From NCBI RefSeq assembly GCF_021378075.1, contig NZ_JAJUOS010000005.1, positions 124,001 through 188,000 of the forward strand: a stretch of 64,000 nt of DNA. The letters run 5' to 3'. This document shows positions 35,888 to 45,376 of the stretch, one piece after another. The DNA comes from Rhodobacter flavimaris. Its GTDB lineage: Bacteria > Pseudomonadota > Alphaproteobacteria > Rhodobacterales > Rhodobacteraceae. The translations under genes and the position numbers were made by a program. The notes beneath the pieces are model-generated. The model was not told the origin of the DNA. It saw only the letters and a program-made list of their open reading frames with translations, and did no database searches. Every line of letters begins with the position of its first letter. The stretch's first letter is position 1.

Positions 35888-37276
35888 TCAAACGCTTAAA
35901 CCGGCCAAATGCAGCGCGATGCCAGCCAGCGCCGCTCCGCCCAGCACCGTCGCCATCCCGAGCTTCAGTCGGAACACGGCGACAAGCGCAAGCGCAGCCA
36001 GCGCCGCCGCCGCCCAGTCGATCGACGCCATCACCGGCAGTTCAAGCGAGACGGGGCCAGCCTGCAGGCGCATGACCTCGCGCCAAATCACATGCATTGC
36101 AAACCAGATCGCGAGATTCAGGATCACGCCGACCACGGCGGCGGTCACGGCAGTCAGTGCGGCGGACAGGTTGGCGTTCTTGCGCAGCCGCTCCATCCAG
36201 GGTGCGCCGAGGAATATCCACGCAAAGCAGGGTGCAAAGGTCACCCAAGTCGCCAAGAGCCCGCCCAGGGTTCCCGCCAGCAGCGGCATCGCCCAGCCCG
36301 CCTCGCGGAAGGCCCCCATGAAGCCCACGAATTGCAGAACCATTATGAGGGGGCCCGGCGTTGTCTCAGCCATGCCCAACCCGTCGAGCATCTCGCCGGG
36401 CGCAAGCCAGCCGTAGTGGCCCACCGCCTCTTGCGCGACCCAGGCCAGCACCGCATAGGCGCCGCCGAAGGTCAGCACGGCGAGTTTGGAAAAGAAGGCC
36501 GCGATCTCGGCGAAGACGCTGCCGGGCGCGATCAGCCACAGCACCGCCACCGGCCCAAGCCAAAGCGCCAGCGCGCCAAGCCCGGCTGTGAAGGCGCCTC
36601 GGGTTGCGGCAGTGCTGGTCTCGATATGCTCCTCGCCGAGCAAGGTCTGTGCGTCGGCCACATGGGTCTTGCCGACCGCTCCATGGCCTCCGCCCGGCTG
36701 GAAAGCGGCAAGGCCCGCCCTTGCCCCCGCCCAGCCGATCAGCGCAGCCGCCAGAACGATGGCCGGGAACGGCGCGCCGAACAGGAAGATCGCGCCGAAC
36801 GAAGCCGCGGCGATCCCCTGCATCGCGCGGTTCTTCAGCGCGCGCTTGCCGACCCGCACCACCGCCTGCACGACAATGGCCAGCACCGCCGCCTTCAGCC
36901 CGAAGAACAGCCCCGAAACCAGCCCCACCTCGCCGAAGACCGCATAGACCCACGACAGCGCCATGATCGCGACCACACCCGGCGCGATGAACAAAAGCCC
37001 CGCCACCAACGCCCCACGCACGCCATGCATCAGCCAGCCGATATAGGTGGCCAGTTGTTGCGCCTCGGGGCCGGGCAGGAGCATGCAGAAGTTGAGCGCA
37101 TGCAAGAACCGGTCATCGCCGAGCCAGCGTTTCTCCTCGACCAAGATGCGGTGCATCACGGCGATCTGGCCTGCCGGCCCGCCAAAGGAAAGCGCCGCGA
37201 TACGTGCCCACACCTTGGTCGCCTCGGCAAGACTGGGGTAATCCGGGGGTGCGGCGATATAGGACTGTTCGGTCAT
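35888..37276 (-). CDS. chrA: Chromate transporter, long two-domain form
   Basis: 462 residues. Inner membrane CHR protein that expels chromate. Two homologous halves: N-terminal ALSFGGPAGQIAVMHRILVEEKRWLGDDRFLHAL with LPGPEAQQLATYIGW, and C-terminal LTFGGAYAVLAWVAQEAVGHYGWL with GMAETTPGPLIMVLQFVGF. A hydrophilic linker around 190-225 separates them. The start overlaps the chrB-like stop by ATGA, so the two are translated as a unit. Confidence 0.95.
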   Translation of the reverse strand: MTEQSYIAAPPDYPSLAEATKVWARIAALSFGGPAGQIAVMHRILVEEKRWLGDDRFLHALNFCMLLPGPEAQQLATYIGWLMHGVRGALVAGLLFIAPGVVAIMALSWVYAVFGEVGLVSGLFFGLKAAVLAIVVQAVVRVGKRALKNRAMQGIAAASFGAIFLFGAPFPAIVLAAALIGWAGARAGLAAFQPGGGHGAVGKTHVADAQTLLGEEHIETSTAATRGAFTAGLGALALWLGPVAVLWLIAPGSVFAEIAAFFSKLAVLTFGGAYAVLAWVAQEAVGHYGWLAPGEMLDGLGMAETTPGPLIMVLQFVGFMGAFREAGWAMPLLAGTLGGLLATWVTFAPCFAWIFLGAPWMERLRKNANLSAALTAVTAAVVGVILNLAIWFAMHVIWREVMRLQAGPVSLELPVMASIDWAAAALAALALVAVFRLKLGMATVLGGAALAGIALHLAGLSV

Positions 37277-38109
37277 GCGGCGCCTCCGGGCCGGTTGGTC
37301 GGCCAGTTATGGGTTTCCCCGGTGGCGTCCCGGCACCAGCGGTAGAAGGCGTCATAAAGTGCCATACCCGCCTCCAGCTGCTCAAGATCGTCGGAATACA
37401 TCCGCGACAGGCCGAGCGAGGCCGCCAGCAGCCCCGGCGCCTCGGGCGCCAGATCGGGCCGAGCCGTATCCGCACCCCGAACGATCACCGCAAGCCGGTC
37501 GAGCGCGGGCAATTTCAGCCCGAACTCGGCCAGCATCACGTCGAAGGTGCACAGATCACCACGATGGCTCCAGAAGGTGTCCTCGACATCGAAAGCCATG
37601 CCACCGAAAAGCGCGGCAACGCCTGCCACCTCGGCGGGCGCGACATAAAGAAAGACCGCGCGCGGGTCGATGAAGCGGCGGATGAGCCAGGGGCAGGCGA
37701 TGCGGTCCACCTTGGGGCGGGATCGGGTGACCCAGACGCTGCGCCCCTCGGCATCGCGCGCGGTGATCTTGCCCGGATCGATCAGGGGCAGCCCCGCATC
37801 ACGCCAGGCCGCATAACCGCCCTCGAGATACTCTGCCGCAATGCCCTGACTGCGCAGCAGGGCTGCAAGTCCCTGGCTGCGACTATGCCCCTCGGCACAG
37901 GCCACAACCACCGGGCCTTGCAGCGTTGCGATCAGGGGTGCGAGCCGCTCTGGCGCCATCTCGACCTCGGGGATCGCGCGGGCACCGGGCAGAACCAGCG
38001 CGTCTTCGGCACGCAGCGCGTCGCGCCGAGTGTCGAGGATGATGGGGCAGCGGGGCGTGCCGATCAGCTTGGCGAGCTTGTCGGGCGTGATGGCGTCGGG
38101 CGCAGGCAT
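37273..38109 (-). CDS. Rhodanese domain fused to ChrB C-terminal domain
   Basis: 278 residues. Part one (about 1-120) is a rhodanese-like fold with PIILDTRRDALRAEDALVLPGARAIP and the loop VVACAEGHSRSQGLA, whose Cys sits at the active-site position. Part two is the ChrB C-terminal domain: VWVTRSRPKVDRIACPWLIRRFIDPRA and WSHRGDLCTFDVML. ChrB proteins sense or assist chromate resistance. GGGAGGA lies before ATG 38109; the longer frame is rejected. Coupled to chrA by ATGA. Confidence 0.92.
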   Translation of the reverse strand: MPAPDAITPDKLAKLIGTPRCPIILDTRRDALRAEDALVLPGARAIPEVEMAPERLAPLIATLQGPVVVACAEGHSRSQGLAALLRSQGIAAEYLEGGYAAWRDAGLPLIDPGKITARDAEGRSVWVTRSRPKVDRIACPWLIRRFIDPRAVFLYVAPAEVAGVAALFGGMAFDVEDTFWSHRGDLCTFDVMLAEFGLKLPALDRLAVIVRGADTARPDLAPEAPGLLAASLGLSRMYSDDLEQLEAGMALYDAFYRWCRDATGETHNWPTNRPGGAA

Positions 38110-38288
38110 ATGCGTTCCTCCCAAGGGTGCGGGTTGATGTGGAACGCGAGCTTCGGCTATCGCCTCGTGGGGAGATCGCGGATCCCCATAGGCCAAGCGT
38201 CGCCCGTGCCGACGGCATTGTCAATCCGGGAGCAGAACGCAGGTCATGGGGCCGCTTGAAATCGCTAGTCATCGCGGTAGTCTTTGGC

Positions 38289-38876
38289 ATGTCTTCTGCT
38301 TCGCCCCCCTTCCTTCCCCTGCGCGCAGGCCGCGTGCATGAGGCCTGCGGCCCCGCCGCCACGGGCTTTGCCGCGATTGCCGCGGCCATGACGGGCAAAC
38401 CCGTGCTTTGGGTGCGCGAGGCCTGGCAGGCGGACAATCTGCACCCGGTGGGCTTTCTGTCCTTCATGGATCCGTCGGATCTTTTGCTGACCCGCACGGC
38501 AAGCCAGACCGACAGCCTTGCGGTGGCCGAAGAGGCGCTGAAGGATGGCGCGCTGCCCTTTGTCGTGATCGAGATCACCCGCCCGCTGAATCTGCGCGAA
38601 GGGCGGCGGCTGCAACTGGCGGCGCAGGCGGGGGGCACGACCGGGCTTTGCCTGATCCCCGAGGGCATGGGCTCGAACGCGGCGGAAACGCGCTGGCACG
38701 CCGCGCCGGTCTTCGATCCGCAAGACGAAGACTCGACTCTGATGCGGTGGGAAATTATCAAGAACAAAGCAGGAACATTTGGGGCCTGGCATGTTCGATG
38801 GAATCGGGAAACGCGTCGTTTGCATGTGGTTTCCCCGGTTGGCCTCCGACCGGGTTCTGCGAACACGCCCGATTGA
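38289..38876 (+). CDS. imuA: ImuA-like SOS mutagenesis accessory protein
   Basis: 195 residues before ImuB and DnaE2, the canonical order. It is RecA-like in outline but short: GRVHEACGPAATGFAAIAAAMTGKPVLWV, then DPSDLLLTRTASQTDSLAVAEEAL and LNLREGRRLQLAAQAGGTTGLCLIP. Family members help recruit ImuB/DnaE2 for damage-induced mutagenesis. Start 38289 is the first that removes a non-family leader; the Shine-Dalgarno is weak. It overlaps imuB by 86 bases. I did not find a clean GTTC-N7-GTTC LexA box upstream. Confidence 0.85.
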   Translation: MSSASPPFLPLRAGRVHEACGPAATGFAAIAAAMTGKPVLWVREAWQADNLHPVGFLSFMDPSDLLLTRTASQTDSLAVAEEALKDGALPFVVIEITRPLNLREGRRLQLAAQAGGTTGLCLIPEGMGSNAAETRWHAAPVFDPQDEDSTLMRWEIIKNKAGTFGAWHVRWNRETRRLHVVSPVGLRPGSANTPD

Positions 38877-40272
38877 GGCGCCCTTTGCGCTGACGCTGCG
38901 GCAAAGCAATACCGAGCGTATCCACTGCCTCAACGCCCGCGCCGAGGCACTGGGCCTGCACCGCGCCATGAGCCTGGCCGATGCCCGCGCCTTCTGCCCC
39001 GACCTGGTCAGCCGCCCCGCCGAACCCGGGCGCGATGCGCGTTTCCTGCTGGCATTGGGGCGTTGGGCGCGGCGCTATTGCCCCTGGGTCGGGCGCGAAG
39101 GGGCGGACGGGCTGGTGCTGGACGTGACCGGCTCGGCCCATCTGTGGGGCGGCGAAGAGGCCATGCTGGAGGACATGCGGGCGCGCCTCGCGCGGGCCGG
39201 GCTGGAGCTGCGGCTGGGGCTGGCCGATACGCGCGGCGCGGCCTGGGCGCTGGCGCATTTCGGCGCGGGCATCGCCCCGGCGGGTCAGACGCGGCGCGCG
39301 CTCGCCCAGCTGCCGGTCGCGGCGCTGCGGCTGGACGAGGCGATCTGCACCGGCCTGCAACGGCTTGGCCTGCGCACCATTGCGGATCTGTGCACCACCC
39401 CGCGCGCGCCCCTTGCGCGTCGCTTCGGCCCGGCGCTTCTGGCGCGGCTCGATCAGGCCCTGGGCGATGTGGCCGAGGCGATCTCACCCGAGGCCGACCC
39501 ACCGCATTTCGGCCTGCGCCTGACCTTCCCCGACCCGATCGGCCTTGTGTCGGACGTGATGGCCGCGACCGCCCGGCTGCTTGAGCCGCTCTGCGCCCGG
39601 CTCAAGGCCCAAGGGGTGGGCGCGCGCCGGCTGGAACTGACCCTGCGCCGTGTCGATCAGGGTAGCCAGCAGGTCGAGCTGCGCCTGGCCGCGGCAATGC
39701 GCGATGCCGCGCGCATCCTGCCGCTGTTCGAACGCGGCGTGGCCGAGGTGGACGCGGGTTTCGGCATCGACCAGATCCGGCTGGAGGCAACGCTTGTCGA
39801 GCCGCTGCCCGTCGAACAGATCGGCGCGATGCAGGTGCAGGGTGCCCCCGACCGGCTGGCCGACCTGATCACCCGGATCGGCACCCGCATCGGGCTGGAG
39901 AACGTGCAACGCTTCCTGCCCGCCGACAGCCACATCCCCGAGCGCAGCTTCCTGATCGCCCCGGCAGCCTACAGCAGCCCCGAGGGCGGCTGGTGCAGCC
40001 CCCGCCCCCGCCCGCTGCGCCTGTTCCCGCCCGAGGCCATCGCAGGCTCGGGTCCGCAGCCGCCCGAGCGGTTCCGCTGGCGCCGCATGTCATTCGCCAC
40101 CGCGCGCGCCACCGGGCCAGAGCGCATCGCCCCGGAATGGTGGCTTGAGGACGAAAACTGGCGCTCGGGCATGCGCGATTACTGGCGGGTCGAGACCCGG
40201 CAGGGCCGCCGCCTGTGGCTGTTCTACACGCCGCAAGACCCCGGCTGGTTCGTGCAGGGGGAATTCGCATGA
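38791..40272 (+). CDS. imuB: ImuB, Y-family DNA polymerase-like protein
   Basis: 493 residues. Y-family fold: N-terminal MWFPRLASDRVLRT in place of the active polymerase DMDxFFAxVE, and GLVLDVTGSAHLWGG where an active enzyme carries SxDE. The acidic catalytic residues are therefore absent, as in known ImuB, which works as a clamp-binding hub for DnaE2 rather than as a polymerase. The start is uncertain between 38779, 38791 and 38824; I chose 38791. The stop overlaps the dnaE2 start (ATGA). Confidence 0.9.
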   Translation: MFDGIGKRVVCMWFPRLASDRVLRTRPIEAPFALTLRQSNTERIHCLNARAEALGLHRAMSLADARAFCPDLVSRPAEPGRDARFLLALGRWARRYCPWVGREGADGLVLDVTGSAHLWGGEEAMLEDMRARLARAGLELRLGLADTRGAAWALAHFGAGIAPAGQTRRALAQLPVAALRLDEAICTGLQRLGLRTIADLCTTPRAPLARRFGPALLARLDQALGDVAEAISPEADPPHFGLRLTFPDPIGLVSDVMAATARLLEPLCARLKAQGVGARRLELTLRRVDQGSQQVELRLAAAMRDAARILPLFERGVAEVDAGFGIDQIRLEATLVEPLPVEQIGAMQVQGAPDRLADLITRIGTRIGLENVQRFLPADSHIPERSFLIAPAAYSSPEGGWCSPRPRPLRLFPPEAIAGSGPQPPERFRWRRMSFATARATGPERIAPEWWLEDENWRSGMRDYWRVETRQGRRLWLFYTPQDPGWFVQGEFA

Positions 40273-43200
40273 GCTACGCCGAGCTTTGCGTCACCTCGAA
40301 CTTCACCTTTCTGACCGGGGCCTCGCACCCCGAGGAACTGGTGTTGCGCGCCGCCGAACTGGGGCTTGAGGCGATCGCCATCACCGACCGCAACTCGCTG
40401 GCGGGGGTGGTGCGGGCCTATAGCGCGCTGCGGGCGCTGGAGAAAGAACGGGCGGCGCTGCGCATCCGCTCTGCCCACCGGATCGATCCCTGCTCGCGCC
40501 AGGAGGTCGGGCAACCGCAGGATCTGGCCTGCCCCGAGGACGTGCGCCTGCCCCGGCTGATCGTCGGCGCGCGGCTGGTGCTGCGCGATTGCCCGGTCGA
40601 GTGGATCGCCCTGCCCACCGACCGCGACGCCTATCACCGGCTGTCCCGGCTGCTGACACTGGGCAAGCGCCGCGCCGAAAAGGCCGAATGCCACCTTGAT
40701 CTGGCAGACCTGGCCGAGGGATGTCAGGGGATGATCCTGATCGCCCTGCCGCCACCCGATCTGGGCGCGGCCCGCGCGCCGCTCCGGCACTTGGGCCGAC
40801 GGTATCCCGGCCATGTCTTCCTGGGGGCCGCGCCGCGCTATGACGGCTCGGATCAGGCTTGGCTCGACGCCTGCGCCGCGCTGGCGCTGCGGGCCTCGGC
40901 GCCGATGGTGGCGGTGGGCGACGTGCTGATGCATCGCGCCGCGCGGCGCCAGCTGGCCGATGTGCTGACCTGCCTGCGCGAGGGCATCACCATCGACATG
41001 ATCGGCACCCGCGCCCTGCCCAATGCCGAGCGCCGCCTGAAGGGCCTGCCTGACATGGCGCGGCTTTATCGCAACCACCCGGCCGCCGTGCGGCGCACGC
41101 TGGAAATCGCCGCGCGGTGCAGCTTCGATCTGTCCGAACTCAGCTACGAATACCCCGACGAGATCGCGGATGGCGAAACTCCGCAGGTGCGGCTGATCCG
41201 GCTGGCACAGGAGGGGCTGCGCCGCCGCTATCCCGACGGCCCCTCCGAGCGCGTCCAGACCCTGATGGCGAAGGAGGTGGGCCTGGTGGGCGAGTTGGGC
41301 TACGCCGCCTATTTCCTGACCGTGCATGACATCGTCTCCGAGGCCCGTGCGCGCGGCATCCTGTGTCAGGGGCGCGGCTCGGCCGCCAATTCGATCCTGT
41401 GCTACCTGCTCGGCATCACCGATGTCTCGCCCGACATGATCGGCATGGTGTTCGAGCGTTTCATCTCGCGCCATCGCGGCGAGCCGCCCGATATCGACGT
41501 CGATTTCGAGCATGAGCGCCGCGAGGAGGTGATCCAGTGGATCTATGAGAAATACGGGCGCCACCGCGCGGGGCTTTGCGCCACGGTGATCCATTTCCGC
41601 TCGCGCGCAGCGATCCGCGAGGTGGGCAAGGTCATGGGGCTCAGCCTCGATGTGACCGCCGCGCTGTCGGGCCAGATCTGGGGCATGTCGAACGGCGGCG
41701 CCGACCCCGAGCGCATCCGCGAGCTGGGGCTGGACCCGCGCGACCGGCGCCTTGCCCAGACCATCCGCCTGATCGGCGAAATCATCGGCTTTCCGCGCCA
41801 TCTCAGCCAGCATGTCGGCGGGTTCATCATCACCCGCGGCAGGCTTGATGAGCTGTGCCCGATCGAGAATGCCGCGATGGAGGGCCGCACCGTCATCGAA
41901 TGGGACAAGGACGATATCGACGCGCTTGGCATTCTCAAGGTCGATATCCTCTCGCTCGGGATGCTTAGCTGCATCCGCAAGTCGCTGGATCTGCTGCGCG
42001 CGCATGAGGGCGTAGACCACACGCTTGCCACCATCCCGCAAGAGGATGCGGCCACCTACCGGATGCTGCAAAGGGCCGATGCCGTGGGGGTGTTTCAGGT
42101 CGAAAGTCGGGCGCAGATGAACTTCCTGCCGCGGATGAAACCCGCGACCTTCTACGATCTGGTAATCGAGGTGGCCATCGTGCGCCCCGGCCCGATCCAG
42201 GGCGGCATGGTCAAACCCTATATCCGCCGCCGGCAGGGGCTGGAGCGCCCCGAACCCTTCGGCCCGGCGTTGGAGCAGGTGACCGCCAAGACGCTGGGGG
42301 TGCCGCTGTTTCAGGAACAGGCGATGCAGATCGCCGTGGTCGGCGCGGGCTATTCCGCCGAAGAGGCCGACCAGCTGCGCCGCTCGCTGGCCTCGTTCCG
42401 GCGCATGGGCACCATCGGCCAGCACCGCGAGCGGTTCATCCGCGGGATGCTGCGCAACGGCTACAGCCAGGAAATCGCCGAGCAGTGCTTTTCCCAGATC
42501 GAGGGTTTCGCCGATTACGGCTTTCCCGAAAGCCACGCGGCAGCCTTTGCCATGCTGACCTATGTGTCGTCCTGGCTGAAATGCCATCACCCGGCGATCT
42601 TCGCCTGCGCGCTGCTGAACTCGCAGCCGATGGGCTTCTACGCCCCCGCCCAGATCGTGCGCGATGCGCGCGAGCACGGGGTTGAGCTGCGCCCGGTCTG
42701 CGTGAACAGCAGCACCTGGGACAACCGGCTGGAACGCCGCGCCGACGGCGCGCTGGCGCTGCGGCTGGGGTTTCGCCAAATCAAGGGCTTTCGCGAAGAG
42801 GATGCGGGTTGGATCGTGGCGGCGCGGGGCAACGGCTATCCCGACCCTGAAAGCCTCTGGCTGCGGGCGGGCATTCAGCCCCCCACGCTGGAACGCCTGG
42901 CCGAGGCGGATGCCTTCGCGGGCATGGGGCTTGGGCGGCGCGACGCGCTTTGGCAGGTGCGGGCGATCCGCGCGCCCCGGCCGCTGCCGCTGTTCTCGGA
43001 CCCGCTCGACGGCGAGGGGCTGCGCGAGCCCACAGTCAGCCTGCCCGCCATGCATCTGGGCGAGGAGGTGGTCGAGGATTACCTCGCCATGCGCCTGACG
43101 CTGCGCGCCCATCCAATGGAGCTGTTGCGCCCCGCCATTCCCGGCCTGACGCCGCATGACCGCCTGCCCACGGCGCCGCTCAAGCGCACCACCGTCTGCG

Positions 43201-43574
43201 GTCTTGTCATCACCCGGCAGCGGCCGGGGACGGCCTCGGGCGTGATCTTCCTGACGCTTGAGGATGAAACCGGCGTGTCCAATATCGTCGTCTGGCCCAA
43301 GGTCTATGAACGCTATCGCCGCGTCGTGATGGGCGGGCGGCTTCTGCGCGTGACCGGGCGGCTGGAGCGCGAGGGCATCGTCGTGCATCTGATCGCCGAT
43401 CAGATCGAGGATCTGTCGCACCGGCTGTCGGAACTGGGCCACCCGATGGATGAGGTGATCGGCATCACCCAGCCCCAGGCCGACGACGCCCCGCGCCCGC
43501 CGCGCTACCCCGCCCGCGCAAGACACCCGCGCGAGCAGGCCAAACGGCTGTTCCCCAGCCGCGATTTTCACTGA
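40269..43574 (+). CDS. dnaE2: Error-prone DNA polymerase DnaE2 (ImuC)
   Basis: 1101 residues, C-family polymerase for translesion synthesis. Seen: N-terminal PHP region (ELCVTSNFTFLTGASHPEELV, AITDRNSLAGVVRAY), QGRGSAANSILCYLLGITDVSP, PPDIDVDFEHERREEVI with the catalytic Asp residues, LKVDILSLGMLS, the DADAVGVFQVESRAQM-like block, and a C-terminal OB fold (TVCGLVITRQRPGTASGVIFLTLEDETG). Acts with ImuA/ImuB. Stop lies 11 bases from the convergent PAS-LuxR gene. Confidence 0.97.
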   Translation: MSYAELCVTSNFTFLTGASHPEELVLRAAELGLEAIAITDRNSLAGVVRAYSALRALEKERAALRIRSAHRIDPCSRQEVGQPQDLACPEDVRLPRLIVGARLVLRDCPVEWIALPTDRDAYHRLSRLLTLGKRRAEKAECHLDLADLAEGCQGMILIALPPPDLGAARAPLRHLGRRYPGHVFLGAAPRYDGSDQAWLDACAALALRASAPMVAVGDVLMHRAARRQLADVLTCLREGITIDMIGTRALPNAERRLKGLPDMARLYRNHPAAVRRTLEIAARCSFDLSELSYEYPDEIADGETPQVRLIRLAQEGLRRRYPDGPSERVQTLMAKEVGLVGELGYAAYFLTVHDIVSEARARGILCQGRGSAANSILCYLLGITDVSPDMIGMVFERFISRHRGEPPDIDVDFEHERREEVIQWIYEKYGRHRAGLCATVIHFRSRAAIREVGKVMGLSLDVTAALSGQIWGMSNGGADPERIRELGLDPRDRRLAQTIRLIGEIIGFPRHLSQHVGGFIITRGRLDELCPIENAAMEGRTVIEWDKDDIDALGILKVDILSLGMLSCIRKSLDLLRAHEGVDHTLATIPQEDAATYRMLQRADAVGVFQVESRAQMNFLPRMKPATFYDLVIEVAIVRPGPIQGGMVKPYIRRRQGLERPEPFGPALEQVTAKTLGVPLFQEQAMQIAVVGAGYSAEEADQLRRSLASFRRMGTIGQHRERFIRGMLRNGYSQEIAEQCFSQIEGFADYGFPESHAAAFAMLTYVSSWLKCHHPAIFACALLNSQPMGFYAPAQIVRDAREHGVELRPVCVNSSTWDNRLERRADGALALRLGFRQIKGFREEDAGWIVAARGNGYPDPESLWLRAGIQPPTLERLAEADAFAGMGLGRRDALWQVRAIRAPRPLPLFSDPLDGEGLREPTVSLPAMHLGEEVVEDYLAMRLTLRAHPMELLRPAIPGLTPHDRLPTAPLKRTTVCGLVITRQRPGTASGVIFLTLEDETGVSNIVVWPKVYERYRRVVMGGRLLRVTGRLEREGIVVHLIADQIEDLSHRLSELGHPMDEVIGITQPQADDAPRPPRYPARARHPREQAKRLFPSRDFH

Positions 43575-43585
43575 CGGCTTGGCGG

Positions 43586-44164
43586 TTACTGCGGCAGGCC
43601 GGTAATCCGGGCGATGACTTCCGCAGTGTTGCGCGCGTCGAGCTTTTCTTGCAGGCGCGCGCGATGCGCCTCGACCGTGCGGTGCGAGATATCAAGAAGC
43701 CGCGCAATTTCCTTGCTGGTCAGCCCCTCGGCGATATGCATCGCGATCTGCCGTTCGCGCAGGGTAAGATTGACGATCGGGCGCAGGCCGGAAATGTCGG
43801 CAAAGCTCCAGACTGCGCGCTCGAACGGGTTTTCGGGTGTCAGAGACTGCCCGCGCACCCGGCACCAGAAATGCTCGCCCGAGCGGCGCTTCATGATCCG
43901 CTCATCGACGTAGAAATTCTCGCGCCGCATCCGTTCCAGACCGATCACGCCGATCCGGTCGAATTCCTCATGGCTGGGATACAGGATCGACAGCGACTGG
44001 CCCTCCAGCGCCGTGCGCGCATAGCCGAAGACCTTGCACATCTGGGCATTGGCACGAACCACGACACGGCGATGCGTCAGCACAAGCCCGATCGGCGCAA
44101 AGTTGAAGGCGCTCAGGGCCTCGTCATCCTCGGTCATAGCGTAGTTCCACGAATAGAGCGGCAT
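43586..44164 (-). CDS. PAS domain LuxR-type transcriptional regulator
   Basis: 192 residues. PAS sensor about 15-130 (FNFAPIGLVLTHRRVVVRANAQMCKVFGYARTALEG, ... VDERIMKRRSGEHFWCRVRGQSL) followed by a LuxR/FixJ HTH (LTLRERQIAMHIAEGLTSKEIARLLDISHRTVEAHRARLQEKL). The start could also be ATG 44137; I keep 44164. It is divergent from the thiolase operon with only 42 bases between starts, so it probably regulates it. The PAS ligand is unknown. Confidence 0.88.
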   Translation of the reverse strand: MPLYSWNYAMTEDDEALSAFNFAPIGLVLTHRRVVVRANAQMCKVFGYARTALEGQSLSILYPSHEEFDRIGVIGLERMRRENFYVDERIMKRRSGEHFWCRVRGQSLTPENPFERAVWSFADISGLRPIVNLTLRERQIAMHIAEGLTSKEIARLLDISHRTVEAHRARLQEKLDARNTAEVIARITGLPQ

Positions 44165-44206
44165 CGCGCACAAGCTTATTACGGGACGCGAGAGGGAGGA
44201 ACGAAA

Positions 44207-45376
44207 ATGGATGCCACAATCGTCGGCTGGGGCCACACCCGGTTTGGGCGGCTCGAAGGAGAGACGCTGGAAAGCCTGATCGTGCAGGCCGCGCAAGAGG
44301 CCCTAGGCGATGCCGGTATCCCGGCAAGCGCCGTGGACGGGATCTGGCTGGGCAATTTCAACGCGGGCCTCGTGCCCGACGGCTTCGCCGCCTCGCTTGC
44401 GTTGCAGGCAGATGACGCACTGCGCTTCAAGCCCGCCACCCGCTGCGAGAATGCCTGCGCGAGCGGCTCGACCGCGATCTACGCCGCGCGCAATGCCATC
44501 CGCGCGGGCGAGGCGCGCGTGGCGCTGGTGATCGGCGCCGAAAAGATGACCCACCTTCCCACGGCGGGCGTCGCCGAGGCGCTGAGCCACGCAAGCTATG
44601 CCGCCGAAGAGGCGGGAGCGACCTTCCCCGAGATCTTCGGCCGGTTTGCCTCGGCCTATTTCCAGAAATGGGGCGACCAGTCCGCGGCCCTCGCGCGGAT
44701 CGCCGCCAAGAACCATGTGAACGCGCTGGCCAATCCGCTGGCGCAGATGCGCAAGGATGTCGGCTTTGAGTTTTGCAACACGGTTTCGGAAAAGAACCCG
44801 CTGATCGCCGGGCCGCTGCGGCTGACCGATTGCTCGCTTGTGTCGGACGGGGCGGCGGCGCTCGTGCTGGTGGCCGATGACATGCTGGATGATTTTCGCC
44901 GCGCCGTAGGCTTTCGCGCCGCGGTTCAGGTGAACGATTTCCTGCCGATGTCGCGGCGCGACATCACCGCCTTCGAAGGCCCGGCGCAGGCCTTTGCCCG
45001 CGCCTATGAGGCCGCGGGCATCACAGTGAACGATCTGGATTTCGCCGAGGTGCATGACTGTTTCACCATCGCCGAACTCCTTGTCTACGAGGCGATGGGG
45101 CTGGCGCGGCCCGGTCAGGGGGCGCGTGCCATCGACGACGGCACCGTGCTTCGCGGAGGGGCACTGCCAGTGAACCTGTCGGGCGGGCTCAAGGCCAAGG
45201 GGCACCCGGTTGGGGCGACGGGTGTTTCAATGCATGTCATCGCGGCGCGCCAACTGGTGGGCGAGGCCGAGCAGATGCAACAGCCCGGCGCGCAGCTTGG
45301 ATGCGTCTTCAACATGGGGGGCTCGGGCGTGGCGAATTACTGCTCGATCCTCGAAGCGCGAAAGATCGGCCGATGA
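44207..45376 (+). CDS. Thiolase family protein (SCP-x/acetyl-CoA acetyltransferase-like)
   Basis: 389 residues. Seen: VGWGHTRFGRLEGETLESL at the N-terminus, the nucleophile Cys84 in RCENACASGSTA, VHDCFTIAELL with the active-site His, and GGLKAKGHPVGATG with His of the second motif. The lack of the second classical Cys motif CxGGGxG (NMGGSGVANYCS here) is typical of SCP-x-type thiolases. GAGGGAGGA lies before the ATG. The stop overlaps the ligase start (ATGA). Confidence 0.9.
   Translation: MDATIVGWGHTRFGRLEGETLESLIVQAAQEALGDAGIPASAVDGIWLGNFNAGLVPDGFAASLALQADDALRFKPATRCENACASGSTAIYAARNAIRAGEARVALVIGAEKMTHLPTAGVAEALSHASYAAEEAGATFPEIFGRFASAYFQKWGDQSAALARIAAKNHVNALANPLAQMRKDVGFEFCNTVSEKNPLIAGPLRLTDCSLVSDGAAALVLVADDMLDDFRRAVGFRAAVQVNDFLPMSRRDITAFEGPAQAFARAYEAAGITVNDLDFAEVHDCFTIAELLVYEAMGLARPGQGARAIDDGTVLRGGALPVNLSGGLKAKGHPVGATGVSMHVIAARQLVGEAEQMQQPGAQLGCVFNMGGSGVANYCSILEARKIGR

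Noticed and set aside
38110..38288. LexA box before imuA
   Set aside because: Isolated GTTC and GAAC words occur, but no GTTC-N7-GTTC or GAAC-N7-GAAC pair was found by eye.
40224..43571. 1115-codon open frame antisense to dnaE2
   Set aside because: High GC3 leaves the antisense frame open; its composition is Arg/His/Gln-rich with no domain, and the sense protein is certain.
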